Source: Rubrivivax gelatinosus | GTDB taxonomy: Bacteria; Pseudomonadota; Gammaproteobacteria; Burkholderiales; Burkholderiaceae_C | Assembly (NCBI RefSeq): GCF_016583785.1 | Contig: NZ_NRRU01000006.1 | Span: 1-64,000 of the forward strand | Direction of reading: 5' to 3' | DNA length: 64,000 nt | Part shown: positions 48,093 through 63,298 of the stretch, one piece after another | How positions within the stretch are numbered: position 1 is the first letter of the stretch | How the letters are laid out: each line of letters begins with the position of its first letter | Notes under the pieces: generated by a model | Seen by the model: only the letters and a program-made list of their open reading frames with translations | Told to the model about the DNA's origin: nothing | Database searches by the model: none | Position numbers and translations under genes: made by a program

Positions 48093-49637
48093 ATGCTGAT
48101 GAAGTCGGATGCCGCAGCCACAGGCGCGGCCGGAAAGCAGGATCGGGTTGCGCCGGTGGCGCTGGTGGTGGGAAGCGGGTTCGGCGGCATGGCCGCGGCG
48201 ATCCGCCTGGCCGCCAAGGGCTACCGCGTCACCATTCTGGAAAAGCTCGACGCCCCGGGCGGGCGCGCCTACGTGCACCGGCGCGAGGGCCACGTCTTCG
48301 ACGCCGGCCCGACCATCGTCACCGTGCCCTATCTCTTCGACGAGCTGTGGGCGCTGGCCGGGCGCAAGTTCAGCGACGACATCGAGCTGAAGTCGCTGGA
48401 CCCGTTCTACCGCATCCGCTTCGACGACGGCGACCACTTCGACTACAGCGGCGACCCGGCGCGCATGCGCGCCGAAGTGCGCCGCATCTGCCCGTCCGAC
48501 GCCGAAGGTTTCGAGCGCTTCATGCGCGAGGCCGACCAGTGCTACGAGCTGGGTTTCCGCACGCTGGGCGACAAGGCCTTCGACACCATCGGCGACCTGA
48601 TCAAGGCGGCGCCGCTGATCGTCAAGCTGCGCGGCTGGCGCAGCCTGCACCAGATGGTTTCGAGCCATCTGAAGCACCCCAAGCTGCGCATCGCGATGAG
48701 CCTGCAGTCGCTGCTGATCGGCGGCAACCCGTTCTCGGTGACGAGCATGTACGCGCTCGTCAACGCGCTCGAGCGCCAATGGGGCGTGCACTGGGCGATG
48801 GGCGGCACCGGCGAGCTGATCCGCGGCCTGGTCGACGTCTTCGAAGGCATGGGTGGCACGCTGCGGCTGAAGTCCGAGGTCAGCCGCATCGAGATCGACA
48901 ACGGCGTCGCCACCGGCGTGACGCTGGCCGACGGCGAGCGCATCGCCGCCGACATCGTCGTCTGCAACGGCGACACCGGCCACGTCTACAAGCACCTGGT
49001 CGACGCCCGCTGGCGCAAGCACTGGACCGACCAGCGCATCGAGCGCGGCCACTACTCGATGGGCCTGTTCGTCTGGTACTTCGGCACCGACCGACGCTAC
49101 GAGGACGTGCCGCACCACATGATGGTGCTGGGCCCGCGCTACCGCGAACTGCTGCAGGACATCTTCAAACGCAAGAAGCTGGCCGGCGACTTCAGCATCT
49201 ACCTGCACCGCCCGACCGCCACCGACCCGTCGATGGCGCCTGAGGGCTGCGACACCTTCTACGCGCTGATGCCGGTGCCGCACCTGGACAGCGGCACCGA
49301 CTGGGAGACCCAGGCCGAGCCCTATCGCCAGTCGGTCCAGGAGGCACTGGAGCGCACCGTGCTGCCGGGCCTGGGCCAGCACCTGCGGGTGTCGTTCTGC
49401 ACCACGCCGCTGGACTTCAAGCACCGGCTGCTGTCGTACAAGGGCGCCGGCTTCGGCCTGGAGCCGCTGCTGTTGCAGAGCGCCTACTTCCGCCCGCACA
49501 ACCGCAGCGAGGACGTGAAGAACCTGTTCATGGTCGGCGCCAGCACCCACCCGGGCGCCGGCGTGCCGGGCGTGATCATGTCGGCCAAGGCGCTGGAGTC
49601 GGTGCTGCCCGACCCGGCGACGTTCGGGCGGCGCTGA
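48093..49637 (+). CDS. crtI: Phytoene desaturase (carotenoid dehydrogenase)
   Basis: A 514-residue FAD protein. The dinucleotide fold VALVVGSGFGGMAAAIRLA lies near residues 22-40, then GGRAYVHRREGHVFDAGPT. The C-terminal signature QSAYFRPHNRSED plus FMVGASTHPGAGVPGVIMS is that of CrtI rather than CrtD. It introduces double bonds into phytoene, giving neurosporene and/or lycopene. The ATG at 48093 has AGGA 12 bases upstream, and an ATG at 48099 is an alternative. No crtB is adjacent. Confidence 0.9.
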   Translation: MLMKSDAAATGAAGKQDRVAPVALVVGSGFGGMAAAIRLAAKGYRVTILEKLDAPGGRAYVHRREGHVFDAGPTIVTVPYLFDELWALAGRKFSDDIELKSLDPFYRIRFDDGDHFDYSGDPARMRAEVRRICPSDAEGFERFMREADQCYELGFRTLGDKAFDTIGDLIKAAPLIVKLRGWRSLHQMVSSHLKHPKLRIAMSLQSLLIGGNPFSVTSMYALVNALERQWGVHWAMGGTGELIRGLVDVFEGMGGTLRLKSEVSRIEIDNGVATGVTLADGERIAADIVVCNGDTGHVYKHLVDARWRKHWTDQRIERGHYSMGLFVWYFGTDRRYEDVPHHMMVLGPRYRELLQDIFKRKKLAGDFSIYLHRPTATDPSMAPEGCDTFYALMPVPHLDSGTDWETQAEPYRQSVQEALERTVLPGLGQHLRVSFCTTPLDFKHRLLSYKGAGFGLEPLLLQSAYFRPHNRSEDVKNLFMVGASTHPGAGVPGVIMSAKALESVLPDPATFGRR

Positions 49638-49643
49638 AGCTGC

Positions 49644-49664
49644 AGGCCGGCCTGGCGCCGGCCT
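49644..49664. terminator. Possible bidirectional terminator between crtI and ppsR
   Basis: AGGCCGGC, a 5-base loop and GCCGGCCT form an 8-bp hairpin in the 42-base gap between convergent genes. There is no T-tract. Confidence 0.35.
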
Positions 49665-49679
49665 CGGCCCGGGGCCGGC

Positions 49680-51134
49680 CTATTTCTCGGCTTCGGCCGG
49701 CGTGCCGCTGCCCAGGTCGCCCAGGCCGTAGCGGCGCAGCTTGACGTACAGGCTCTGGCGCGACAGGCCCAGCATTTCCGCCGCCGACGCGCGGTTGTCG
49801 CGCGTGAGTTCGAGCGCGGCCTCGATGCACAGCTGCTCGATCAGGTCGGTGGTCTCGCCGACGATGTCCTTCAGCGGCACCCGGCCGACGAGTTCGGTCA
49901 GTTGCCCAACCGAACGCGGCAGCTCGCGCGTCGTGCGTGCGTCGTGGCCCGCCAGGCGGCGGCCGACGTCGCGGATCGTGAAGCCCAGGAAGGGCCGGTC
50001 GCCCGGCGCCACCATCGTCGCCGAGATCTCGACGTCGGTGACGGCGCCGTATTCGCCACGCAGCGTGGTCGCGAACAGGCGCACCTGGCCGCGCTGGCGC
50101 AGGTTGGAGATCATCACGCTCAGGTCGACACCGGTGCGGCCGAGCCAGCGGTCCAGCGTCTCGCCGCGCACCTGCTCCTCGGTCGTCAGCTGAGCCAGCT
50201 CGACGAAAGCCGGGTTGGCCGAGATCACCCGGCCTTCGAGATCGGTGACGACCAGGCAGTCGGGTGCGCTCTGCACCAGCTTGAGCAGCATCGAGCCGGT
50301 CGACGGCGCCACCTCGGTGCTGACCTGCGACTGCACGCGCGACAGGCGCACGAGGAAGTGCGAAACCAGGTCCTGGCGGTAGGTCGAGACTGCCACCGTG
50401 ACCTCGCCGCGGGCGTCCGACAGCTCGGCCCGACCCTCGTCGGCACGGCCGGTGGCACGCACGCCGGCCAGCAGCAGGTTGAGCTGCTCGGCGCCGTGCG
50501 CATCGACGCCGGTCGGGAAGGCCAGCCCGACCAGGCTGCCGGTGCCGCCTTCGGCGAGCAGCCGGGTCGCGGCCGGGTTGGCTTCAAGGATCTTCTGCGT
50601 CGTCGCGTCGACGACGAGCACGGCTTCGGACGCCACCTGGAACAGGTGGCGGTAACGGGTCTCGGCGTGGCGGAACTTCCAGTAGTCGCGCTCCATCGCC
50701 TGCTGCGCCTCGACCAGGCGCTGCTGCAACGCAGCCACCGCGCGCAGGTCGCGGCCGAAGCCGAGCACGGTGCCGCCACGGCCTTCACTGCCTCCGAGGC
50801 GCACGGCGACGAAGAGCAAGGGCACTTCGCGCTCGCCGGAGAGCACGAAATTCAGGTGGCGCCAGCGGATCGGGCCGACCGCATCGGGCGCGGCCTCGCG
50901 CAGCAGGGCCTCGACCTTGTCGCGGCTTTCCGGCGTGACGACGTCGATCCAGCGCTTGTCGATCCACTCCGCACCCGCCTCGCGCGCGAAGTCATCGCTG
51001 CTGCAGGCGAGATCGCGCACGACGCCATGGGCGTCGACCACCAGCGTAATGTCGTTCGCAACCGACAACAGCGCCCCGGCCGTCTCGGCGTTCACGCCGC
51101 CGAACGTCTTCTCCGGTGCTCCAAACGGTCTCAT
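49680..51134 (-). CDS. ppsR: Photosynthesis gene regulator PpsR/CrtJ
   Basis: A 484-residue redox-responsive transcription factor with tandem PAS domains (about residues 20-125, 155-270 and 275-400) and a C-terminal FIS-type helix-turn-helix (RDNRASAAEMLGLSRQSLYV then KLRRYGLG). A cysteine just before the helix-turn-helix (LIEQLCIEAALELT) is at the position of the redox-active CrtJ cysteine, and another is in the PAS region (SAPDCLVVTD). It binds TGT-N12-ACA sites at bch, crt and puc promoters. It follows aerR, with a 100-base gap that has its own ribosome-binding site (AAAGGCGGG). Confidence 0.95.
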   Translation of the reverse strand: MRPFGAPEKTFGGVNAETAGALLSVANDITLVVDAHGVVRDLACSSDDFAREAGAEWIDKRWIDVVTPESRDKVEALLREAAPDAVGPIRWRHLNFVLSGEREVPLLFVAVRLGGSEGRGGTVLGFGRDLRAVAALQQRLVEAQQAMERDYWKFRHAETRYRHLFQVASEAVLVVDATTQKILEANPAATRLLAEGGTGSLVGLAFPTGVDAHGAEQLNLLLAGVRATGRADEGRAELSDARGEVTVAVSTYRQDLVSHFLVRLSRVQSQVSTEVAPSTGSMLLKLVQSAPDCLVVTDLEGRVISANPAFVELAQLTTEEQVRGETLDRWLGRTGVDLSVMISNLRQRGQVRLFATTLRGEYGAVTDVEISATMVAPGDRPFLGFTIRDVGRRLAGHDARTTRELPRSVGQLTELVGRVPLKDIVGETTDLIEQLCIEAALELTRDNRASAAEMLGLSRQSLYVKLRRYGLGDLGSGTPAEAEK

Positions 51135-51234
51135 TCGGAGACCCGCCTTTCAGCTCTTAAATACTGCGTTGATCGAAACAGCGGCACTTGGTTCATGCAG
51201 CCGCTTCCGAATACCGACTCCTGCAGCCGCCTAT

Positions 51235-52074
51235 TCATCGTCGGCCCACTCTTGCGGCGACGAGCCGCGAGGCCAGCGCCGGCGCATCGCGTGCGTCGTT
51301 CGCGGTGCCGTCGGCACCGACTTCCGCCGCCCGCTCGGGGTCGGCAGCAAACACCGGGCCACCGACCAACACCGCGAGGGCGCGGTTGCGGGAAGCGCGG
51401 CGCATCGTCGTGATGCCTTCGCGCAGCCGGTCCAGCCGCGCCTCGACACCGACGGAGATGCCGACGACGTCGAACCACTCGCGCCGCAGGCGGCGCACCG
51501 GGTCGATCGAACGGCTGTCCAGTTCGCAGACCACTTCCCAGCCGGCCTGGCGAAAGAACTCCGCCACCATCGACAGGCCGAAGGTGTGCTGCTCGCCGGC
51601 AGCCGGCAGCAACAGCGCCCGGTGGCCGTCGACCGGCAGCTGGTGGTCGTGTCCGAGCGAGGGGCTCAGCCCACGCATGATGCGGTGCAGGCGCCCGAGC
51701 GCGACGGTGACGTCGCTGAACATCACCAGGTCCTGCTCCCACATCTGGCCGAGCTGGCGCGCAGCCGGGGCGAGCAGATCAAGATAGATGGACTCGACCG
51801 GCACGCCGCGCTCGCGCAACTGGACGATGGTCGCGGTCCAGCCGGCGTCACCCGATGCGAGCACGCACTCGACGAATGCCGGCAGCTCCTCCGGCGCGAG
51901 CGAGTCCTCACGTCCGGCCTGGGCAGCGCGCGCGACCAGGGGCGCGAACTCGCTCTCGATGCTGCGCACGATGCGCGCGAAAGGCTCGGGCAGGCGACGG
52001 ACGCCGGCGTCCGTCTGCTCGCCTTCGACGACCGAAGCCCGCTCGGCCCTCGCGGCGCAGACGGCCGGGCTCAC
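51235..52074 (-). CDS. aerR: AerR/PpaA antirepressor with B12-binding domain
   Basis: A 279-residue protein from the GTG at 52074, which has GGAG 7 bases upstream. A helical region (about 30-150) precedes a cobalamin-binding fold (about 150-270) with GEQHTFGLSMVAEFFRQAGW, including the conserved histidine, and VVGISVGVEARLDRL. AerR/PpaA family proteins bind B12 and modify PpsR/CrtJ repression in response to light and oxygen. The frame stays open 65 codons further upstream, so a longer isoform from a non-ATG start is possible. Confidence 0.88.
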   Translation of the reverse strand: MSPAVCAARAERASVVEGEQTDAGVRRLPEPFARIVRSIESEFAPLVARAAQAGREDSLAPEELPAFVECVLASGDAGWTATIVQLRERGVPVESIYLDLLAPAARQLGQMWEQDLVMFSDVTVALGRLHRIMRGLSPSLGHDHQLPVDGHRALLLPAAGEQHTFGLSMVAEFFRQAGWEVVCELDSRSIDPVRRLRREWFDVVGISVGVEARLDRLREGITTMRRASRNRALAVLVGGPVFAADPERAAEVGADGTANDARDAPALASRLVAARVGRR

Positions 52075-52202
52075 GGTCGGGCTCCGCGCGACTGCGGGGC
52101 CTCGGCCGTATCCGGCGACGACGCACAGACGAGCACGCCCGCCGGGCGGCGCGCACGGCGCGTCAGCGGTACCGGTACTCCGGCGTCGATCATGGCGAGC
52201 AT
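52071..52202 (-). CDS. Upstream ORF overlapping the aerR start
   Basis: A 43-codon ORF from the ATG at 52202 (a second ATG at 52193) whose TGA overlaps the aerR GTG in a GTGA. AGGGG precedes the first ATG. The peptide (MLAMIDAGVPVPLTRRARR onward) resembles nothing I know and may serve only to couple translation to aerR. It may also be chance. Confidence 0.4.
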   Translation of the reverse strand: MLAMIDAGVPVPLTRRARRPAGVLVCASSPDTAEAPQSRGARP

Positions 52203-52240
52203 TTCCCCTCAGCGCAGGTGACTGGAACCCACACAAGTCA

Positions 52241-52304
52241 AGGGTAGTGTCAGGTTCGCATGACGTCAACCCCTGTTGACATCAGGGGTGTCCCCGCATA
52301 GATT
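52241..52304. promoter_or_regulatory. Divergent aerR/bchF promoters with two PpsR-type sites
   Basis: Site 1 is TGTCAGGTTCGCATGACG (52248-52265) and site 2 is CGTCAACCCCTGTTGACA (52264-52281). Both are TGTC-N10-GACG palindromes. bchF promoter: TTGACA (52276-52281), 17 bases, TAGATT (52299-52304). aerR promoter on minus: TTGACG (52269-52264), 17 bases, TACCCT (52246-52241). Both -35 boxes are the arms of site 2, and site 1 covers the aerR spacer. Confidence 0.75.
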
Positions 52305-52311
52305 CTGAGTC

Positions 52312-54101
<1,790 letters not shown>

Positions 54102-54102
54102 C

Positions 54103-55693
54103 ATGCAGTTGACGCTCTGGACCTATGAAGGCCCGCCGCACGTCGGTGCGATGCGGGTCGCCACCGCGATGGAGGACGTGCACTACGTTCTGCACGCACC
54201 GCAAGGCGACACCTACGCCGACCTGCTGTTCACGATGATCGAGCGGCTGCCGCGGCGCCCGCCGGTCACCTACACGACCTTCCAGGCGCGCGACCTGGGC
54301 AGCGACACCGCGGACCTGTTCAAGACCGCCTGCTCGCAGGCCTACGAACGTTTCCGCCCGAACGCGATGCTGGTCGGTGCCTCGTGCACCGCCGAACTGA
54401 TCCAGGACGACCCGGGCGGCCTGGCGCGTGCGCTCAACCTGCCGGTGCCCATCGTGCCGCTGGAGCTGCCGTCCTACCAGCGCAAGGAAAACTGGGGCGC
54501 CTCGGAAACCTTCTACCAGATCGTGCGCACGCTCGCCGGCCCGCACGCTCCGGCTCCCGGCAGCAAGCGCGCCCCGCGCGACGCCGGCGTCGCGCCGAGC
54601 TGCAACCTGCTGGGCGCGACGGCGCTGGGTTTCCGCCACCGCGACGACGTGCGCGAGATCACCGGCCTGCTGAACGAACTCGGCGTCGAGGTGCGCACGG
54701 TCGCGCCGCTGGGCGCCTCGGCCGACGACATCGCCCACCTGGGCGACGCCGACTTCAACGTCGTGCTCTACCCCGAGACCGGCGCGCAGGCCGCGAGCTG
54801 GCTGCAGCGCTTCTTCGGCCAGCCCTTCACGAAGACGATCCCGATCGGCGTCGGCGCGACCAAGGCCTTCATCGCCGAGGTGCTGCAACTCGCCGGGCTG
54901 CCGGCAGACACGCCGCTGCCCGACTCGCTGTCGCGTTCGCCCTGGTACTCGCGTTCGGTCGACTCGACCTACCTCACCGGCAAACGTGTCTTCATCTTCG
55001 GCGACGCCACCCACGTCATCGCCGCGGCGCGTGTTGCGCACCAGGAGATGGGCTTCACCGTCGTCGGCCTGGGCACCTACAGCCGCGAGTTCGCACGCGA
55101 CGTGCGCGATGCCGCCAAGCTCTACGGCGTCGAGGCGCTGATCACCGACGACTACCTCGAGGTCGAGGCCAAGGTCGCCGAGCTGCAGCCCGAGCTGGTG
55201 CTGGGCACGCAGATGGAGCGCCACATCGCCAAGCGCCTGGGCGTGCCGTGCGCGGTGATCTCGTCACCGGTGCACGTGCAGGACTTCCCGGCGCGCTATT
55301 CGCCGCAGATGGGTTTCGAAGGTGCCAACGTCATCTTCGACACCTGGGTCCACCCGCTGATGATGGGGCTGGAAGAACACCTGCTGACGATGTTCCGCGG
55401 CGACTTCGAGTTCCACGACGGTGCCGCCGCCTCGCATCTGGGGCGGGCAACGGCCGCGTCCGCACCGGCCCGAAGCGAAGAAGTCGCCGCCGACACCACC
55501 CCCGAGACCACGCCGGCAGCGGCGCTGGCCCCTCCCGCAGCTTCTTCCGCGGCTATCGCCGTCGCCCAATGGGCGGCCGATGCGCAGAAGGAACTGCAGA
55601 AGATCCCGTTCTTCGTGCGCGGCAAGGCACGTCGCAACACCGAACGCTTCGCCGCCGAGCGCGGCCTCGCCACCATCACCGTGGAAACGCTGT

Positions 55694-55722
<29 letters not shown>
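54103..55722 (+). CDS. bchB: Light-independent protochlorophyllide reductase subunit B
   Basis: A 539-residue subunit beginning [21 protein letters not shown]36 ([10 protein letters not shown]) is at the position of the aspartate ligand of the NB-cluster. An Ala/Pro-rich linker (about 450-490) joins the core to the C-terminal BchB-type domain ([18 protein letters not shown]). It starts 1 base after bchN and overlaps bchH by 29 bases. Confidence 0.97.
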
Positions 55723-60362
<4,640 letters not shown>

Positions 60363-60367
60363 GCGCC

Positions 60368-61069
60368 ATGGACAACGCCAGCTATCAGAACCGCCGCGGC
60401 GAGGTCGAGCACTACTTCGACCGCACCGCCGCCCAGACCTGGGCGCGGCTGACCTCGGACGCCCCGGTCAGCGGCGTGCGCGCCACCGTGCGCGCCGGCC
60501 GCGACCGCATGCGCACGACGCTGCTGTCCTGGCTGCCGCAGGACCTGCGCGGCCGGCGCGTGCTCGACGCCGGCTGCGGCACCGGCGCGGCCTCGATCGA
60601 ACTCGCGCGCCGTGGCGCCGACGTGCTCGCGATCGACCTGTCGCCGACGCTGGTCGGCTTCGCCCGCGAACGCCTGCCCGAGTCGCTCGGCCCGGGCTCG
60701 ATCGACTTCCGCAGCGGCGACATGCTCGACGCCGCGCTCGGCCGCTTCGACCACGTGATCGCGATGGATTCGGTGATCCATTACGACGCGCCCGACGCGG
60801 TACAGGCGCTGGCCCGACTGGCCGAACGCACCTCGACCTCGATGGTGTTCACCTTCGCGCCGCGCACTGCGCTGCTGGCGCTGATGTTCGCCGTCGGCCG
60901 CGCCTTCCCGCGCGGCGACCGCTCGCCGTCCATCGTGCCGGTGGCGCCCGAGAAGCTGCGCGCGCTGATGGCGGCGCATCCGGATCTGGGCGACTGGCAG
61001 TGGGGCCGCAGCGAGCGTGTTTCCAGCGGCTTCTACACCTCGCAAGCCACGGAGTGGAGACGCACTTGA
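60368..61069 (+). CDS. bchM: Magnesium-protoporphyrin O-methyltransferase
   Basis: A 233-residue SAM enzyme methylating the ring-C propionate of Mg-protoporphyrin IX. The SAM motif is VLDAGCGTGAASIELA, followed by IDLSPTLVGFARERLP and MDSVIHYDAPD. The C-terminal SSGFYTSQ is typical of BchM. It starts 5 bases after bchL and overlaps lhaA by 4 bases. Confidence 0.96.
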   Translation: MDNASYQNRRGEVEHYFDRTAAQTWARLTSDAPVSGVRATVRAGRDRMRTTLLSWLPQDLRGRRVLDAGCGTGAASIELARRGADVLAIDLSPTLVGFARERLPESLGPGSIDFRSGDMLDAALGRFDHVIAMDSVIHYDAPDAVQALARLAERTSTSMVFTFAPRTALLALMFAVGRAFPRGDRSPSIVPVAPEKLRALMAAHPDLGDWQWGRSERVSSGFYTSQATEWRRT

Positions 61070-62514
61070 AGGCAACCCCGGCCCTGCCCGACCCGCTGCG
61101 CGAATGGCTGCAGCGCGTCGTGCCGCGCCTGATGCCTTTTGCCGACGCCGCCAGCCCGGGGCTGCCGCTGCCGCGCCTGCTGCGCCTGGCGCTGTTCCAG
61201 GTCTCGGTCGGCCTGGCCACGGCGCTGCTGGTGGGCACGCTCAATCGCGTGATGATCGTCGAGCTCGGCGTGCACGCCTGGATCGTCTCGATCATGGTCG
61301 CGCTGCCGATGCTGGCGGCGCCCTTCCGGGCCTTCGTGGGTTTTCGCTCCGACGTGCACGCCTCGGTCATCGGCTGGCGCCGCGTGCCCTACATCTGGCT
61401 GGGCACGCTGATGCAGTTCGGCGGCCTGGCGATCATGCCGTTCGCGCTGCTGGTGCTGACCGGCCAGGGCCAGCTCGGCCTGGGCTGGGTCGGGCAGATC
61501 TTCGCCGGCATCTCGTTCCTGCTGGTCGGCGCCGGCCTGCAGACGACGCAGACCACCGGCCTGGCGCTGGCGACCGACCTGGCAAGCGAAGAGTCCCGCC
61601 CGCGTGTCGTCGCGCTGATGTACGTGATGCTGCTCGTCGGCCTGGTCGGCGGCGGCATGAGCTGCGCGGCGCTGCTGTCGGACTTCTCAGAGCAGCGCCT
61701 GGTGCAGGTCGTGCAGGGTGCGGCGCTGCTGACGGTGGCACTGAACCTGATCGCCGTCTGGAAGCAGGAAGCGCGCGACCCGAACCGGCGCCGCAGCAAG
61801 GACCAGCCCGCGCCCGAGTTCCGCACGATGTGGCGCGGCTTCATCGAGCAGCCCGACGCGCGCCGCTTCCTGTGGATGGTCGGCCTGGGCACCGCGGCCT
61901 TCAACATGCAGGACATCGTGCTCGAGCCTTACGGCGGCGAGATCCTGAAGCTGAGCGTCAGCGCCACCAGCACCCTGACGGCGCTGCTGGCGGCCGGCTC
62001 GCTGGTCGCGTTCGCGCTCGCTGCACGCTTGCTGGCGCGCGGCTCGGACCCCTTGCGCGTGGCCGCCAGCGGTGCCGTCGTCGGGCTGCCGGCCTTTGCG
62101 CTCGTGCTGTTCGCCGCGCCGCTGGACTCGCCGATGATGTTTCGCGTCGGCACCGTGCTCATCGGCTTCGGCGCCGGGCTGTTCTCCGTCGGCACGCTGA
62201 CCGCGGCGATGGGGATGGAGCGCCGTGAACACGTCGGCCTGGCGCTCGGCGCCTGGGGCGCCGTGCAGGCCACGGCGGCGGGTGGTGCCGTTGCGGCCGG
62301 CGGTGCCGTGCGCGACCTCGTGTCGGGCATGGCGACTCAAGGTTTGCTCGGACAGGTACTGGTCAGCCCCGTGACCGGTTATACGTTCGTGTATCAGTTC
62401 GAGATCGTCCTGCTGTTCGCGGCGCTCGTCGCGATCGGCCCGCTGGTAGGCCGCGCGGGGCGGCGGCGGCAGACTGCACAAAACCAATTCGGACTGGCCG
62501 ATTTCCCCGGCTAG
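61066..62514 (+). CDS. lhaA: Light-harvesting 1 assembly protein LhaA (PucC family)
   Basis: A 482-residue membrane protein with about 12 transmembrane segments and the BCD/PucC marks VGTLNRVMIVELGV, FRSDVHASVIGWRRVPYIW and AAFNMQDIVLEPYGG. It helps assemble the LH1 antenna. The start is taken as the TTG at 61066, with GGAG 7 bases upstream and a TTGA overlap with bchM. A GTG at 61054 is an alternative. It is a paralogue of the PucC-like gene downstream of bchG. Confidence 0.93.
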   Translation: MKATPALPDPLREWLQRVVPRLMPFADAASPGLPLPRLLRLALFQVSVGLATALLVGTLNRVMIVELGVHAWIVSIMVALPMLAAPFRAFVGFRSDVHASVIGWRRVPYIWLGTLMQFGGLAIMPFALLVLTGQGQLGLGWVGQIFAGISFLLVGAGLQTTQTTGLALATDLASEESRPRVVALMYVMLLVGLVGGGMSCAALLSDFSEQRLVQVVQGAALLTVALNLIAVWKQEARDPNRRRSKDQPAPEFRTMWRGFIEQPDARRFLWMVGLGTAAFNMQDIVLEPYGGEILKLSVSATSTLTALLAAGSLVAFALAARLLARGSDPLRVAASGAVVGLPAFALVLFAAPLDSPMMFRVGTVLIGFGAGLFSVGTLTAAMGMERREHVGLALGAWGAVQATAAGGAVAAGGAVRDLVSGMATQGLLGQVLVSPVTGYTFVYQFEIVLLFAALVAIGPLVGRAGRRRQTAQNQFGLADFPG

Positions 62515-62539
62515 CGAGATTCGCGAGAAGGAGAACCCC

Positions 62540-63298
62540 ATGGGAACTGGTGCCATCACATCCTACGTCGACGTTGCGCAGCTCGTGCTGTACGCCTTCT
62601 GGGCGTTCTTTGCGGGCCTTGTCTATTACCTCGTGCGCGAGAACCACCGCGAGGGCTACCCTGACATGGACAGCGGCACGGGCCGCGGTGTCATCACCGG
62701 CTGGCCGGTGCCCGACGCCAAGACCTACAAACTCGCCGACGGCCATGAACACGTCGTGCCGAAGGCCGAGCCGTCGCAGGCCGACATCGCCGCCGAACCC
62801 GCGCACGCCTGGACCGGCGCGCCGCTGGTCCCGACCGGCAACCCGCTGCTCGCCGGCGTCGGCCCGGGCTCGTGGACCGAACGTGCCGACCGCGTCGACA
62901 CCGACGGCGACGGCGGCGTTCGCATCCTGCCGCTGCGCCTGGTGCCGGACTTCGACGTCGCCCATCAGGACCGCGATCCGCGTGGCCTGCCGGTGGTCGG
63001 CGCCGACGGCGTCGAAGCCGGAACGGTCGTCGACCTCTGGGTCGACACGCCGGAAAACCTGTTCCGTTACCTCGAAGTCGAACTGCCCGGCGGTGCGCGC
63101 AAGCTGCTGCCGATCAACTTCGTCAACTTCAAGCGTGACGCGGTCAAGGTCAAGGCCATCCTCGGCTCGCAGTTCGCCGACGTGCCGACGACCAAGCACC
63201 CGGAACAGGTGACGATGCTGGAAGAAGAGAAGATCTGCGCCTACTACGGCGCCGGCACGCTGTACGCCGAGCCGTCGCGGCAGGAGCCCCTGCTGTGA
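62540..63298 (+). CDS. puhA: Photosynthetic reaction centre H subunit
   Basis: A 252-residue subunit with a single N-terminal transmembrane helix (VAQLVLYAFWAFFAGLVYYLV, residues about 11-31), then the cytoplasmic barrel (RILPLRLVPDFDV, GARKLLPINFVNFK, AYYGAGTLYA). It stabilises the L/M complex and tunes proton delivery to QB. GAAGGAG precedes the ATG. It overlaps puhB by 4 bases. Confidence 0.97.
   Translation: MGTGAITSYVDVAQLVLYAFWAFFAGLVYYLVRENHREGYPDMDSGTGRGVITGWPVPDAKTYKLADGHEHVVPKAEPSQADIAAEPAHAWTGAPLVPTGNPLLAGVGPGSWTERADRVDTDGDGGVRILPLRLVPDFDVAHQDRDPRGLPVVGADGVEAGTVVDLWVDTPENLFRYLEVELPGGARKLLPINFVNFKRDAVKVKAILGSQFADVPTTKHPEQVTMLEEEKICAYYGAGTLYAEPSRQEPLL

Noticed and set aside
48093-49637. 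Assignment as crtD (hydroxyneurosporene desaturase).
   Set aside because: The C-terminal FRPHNRSED and HPGAGVPGV motifs are those of CrtI. CrtD differs there.
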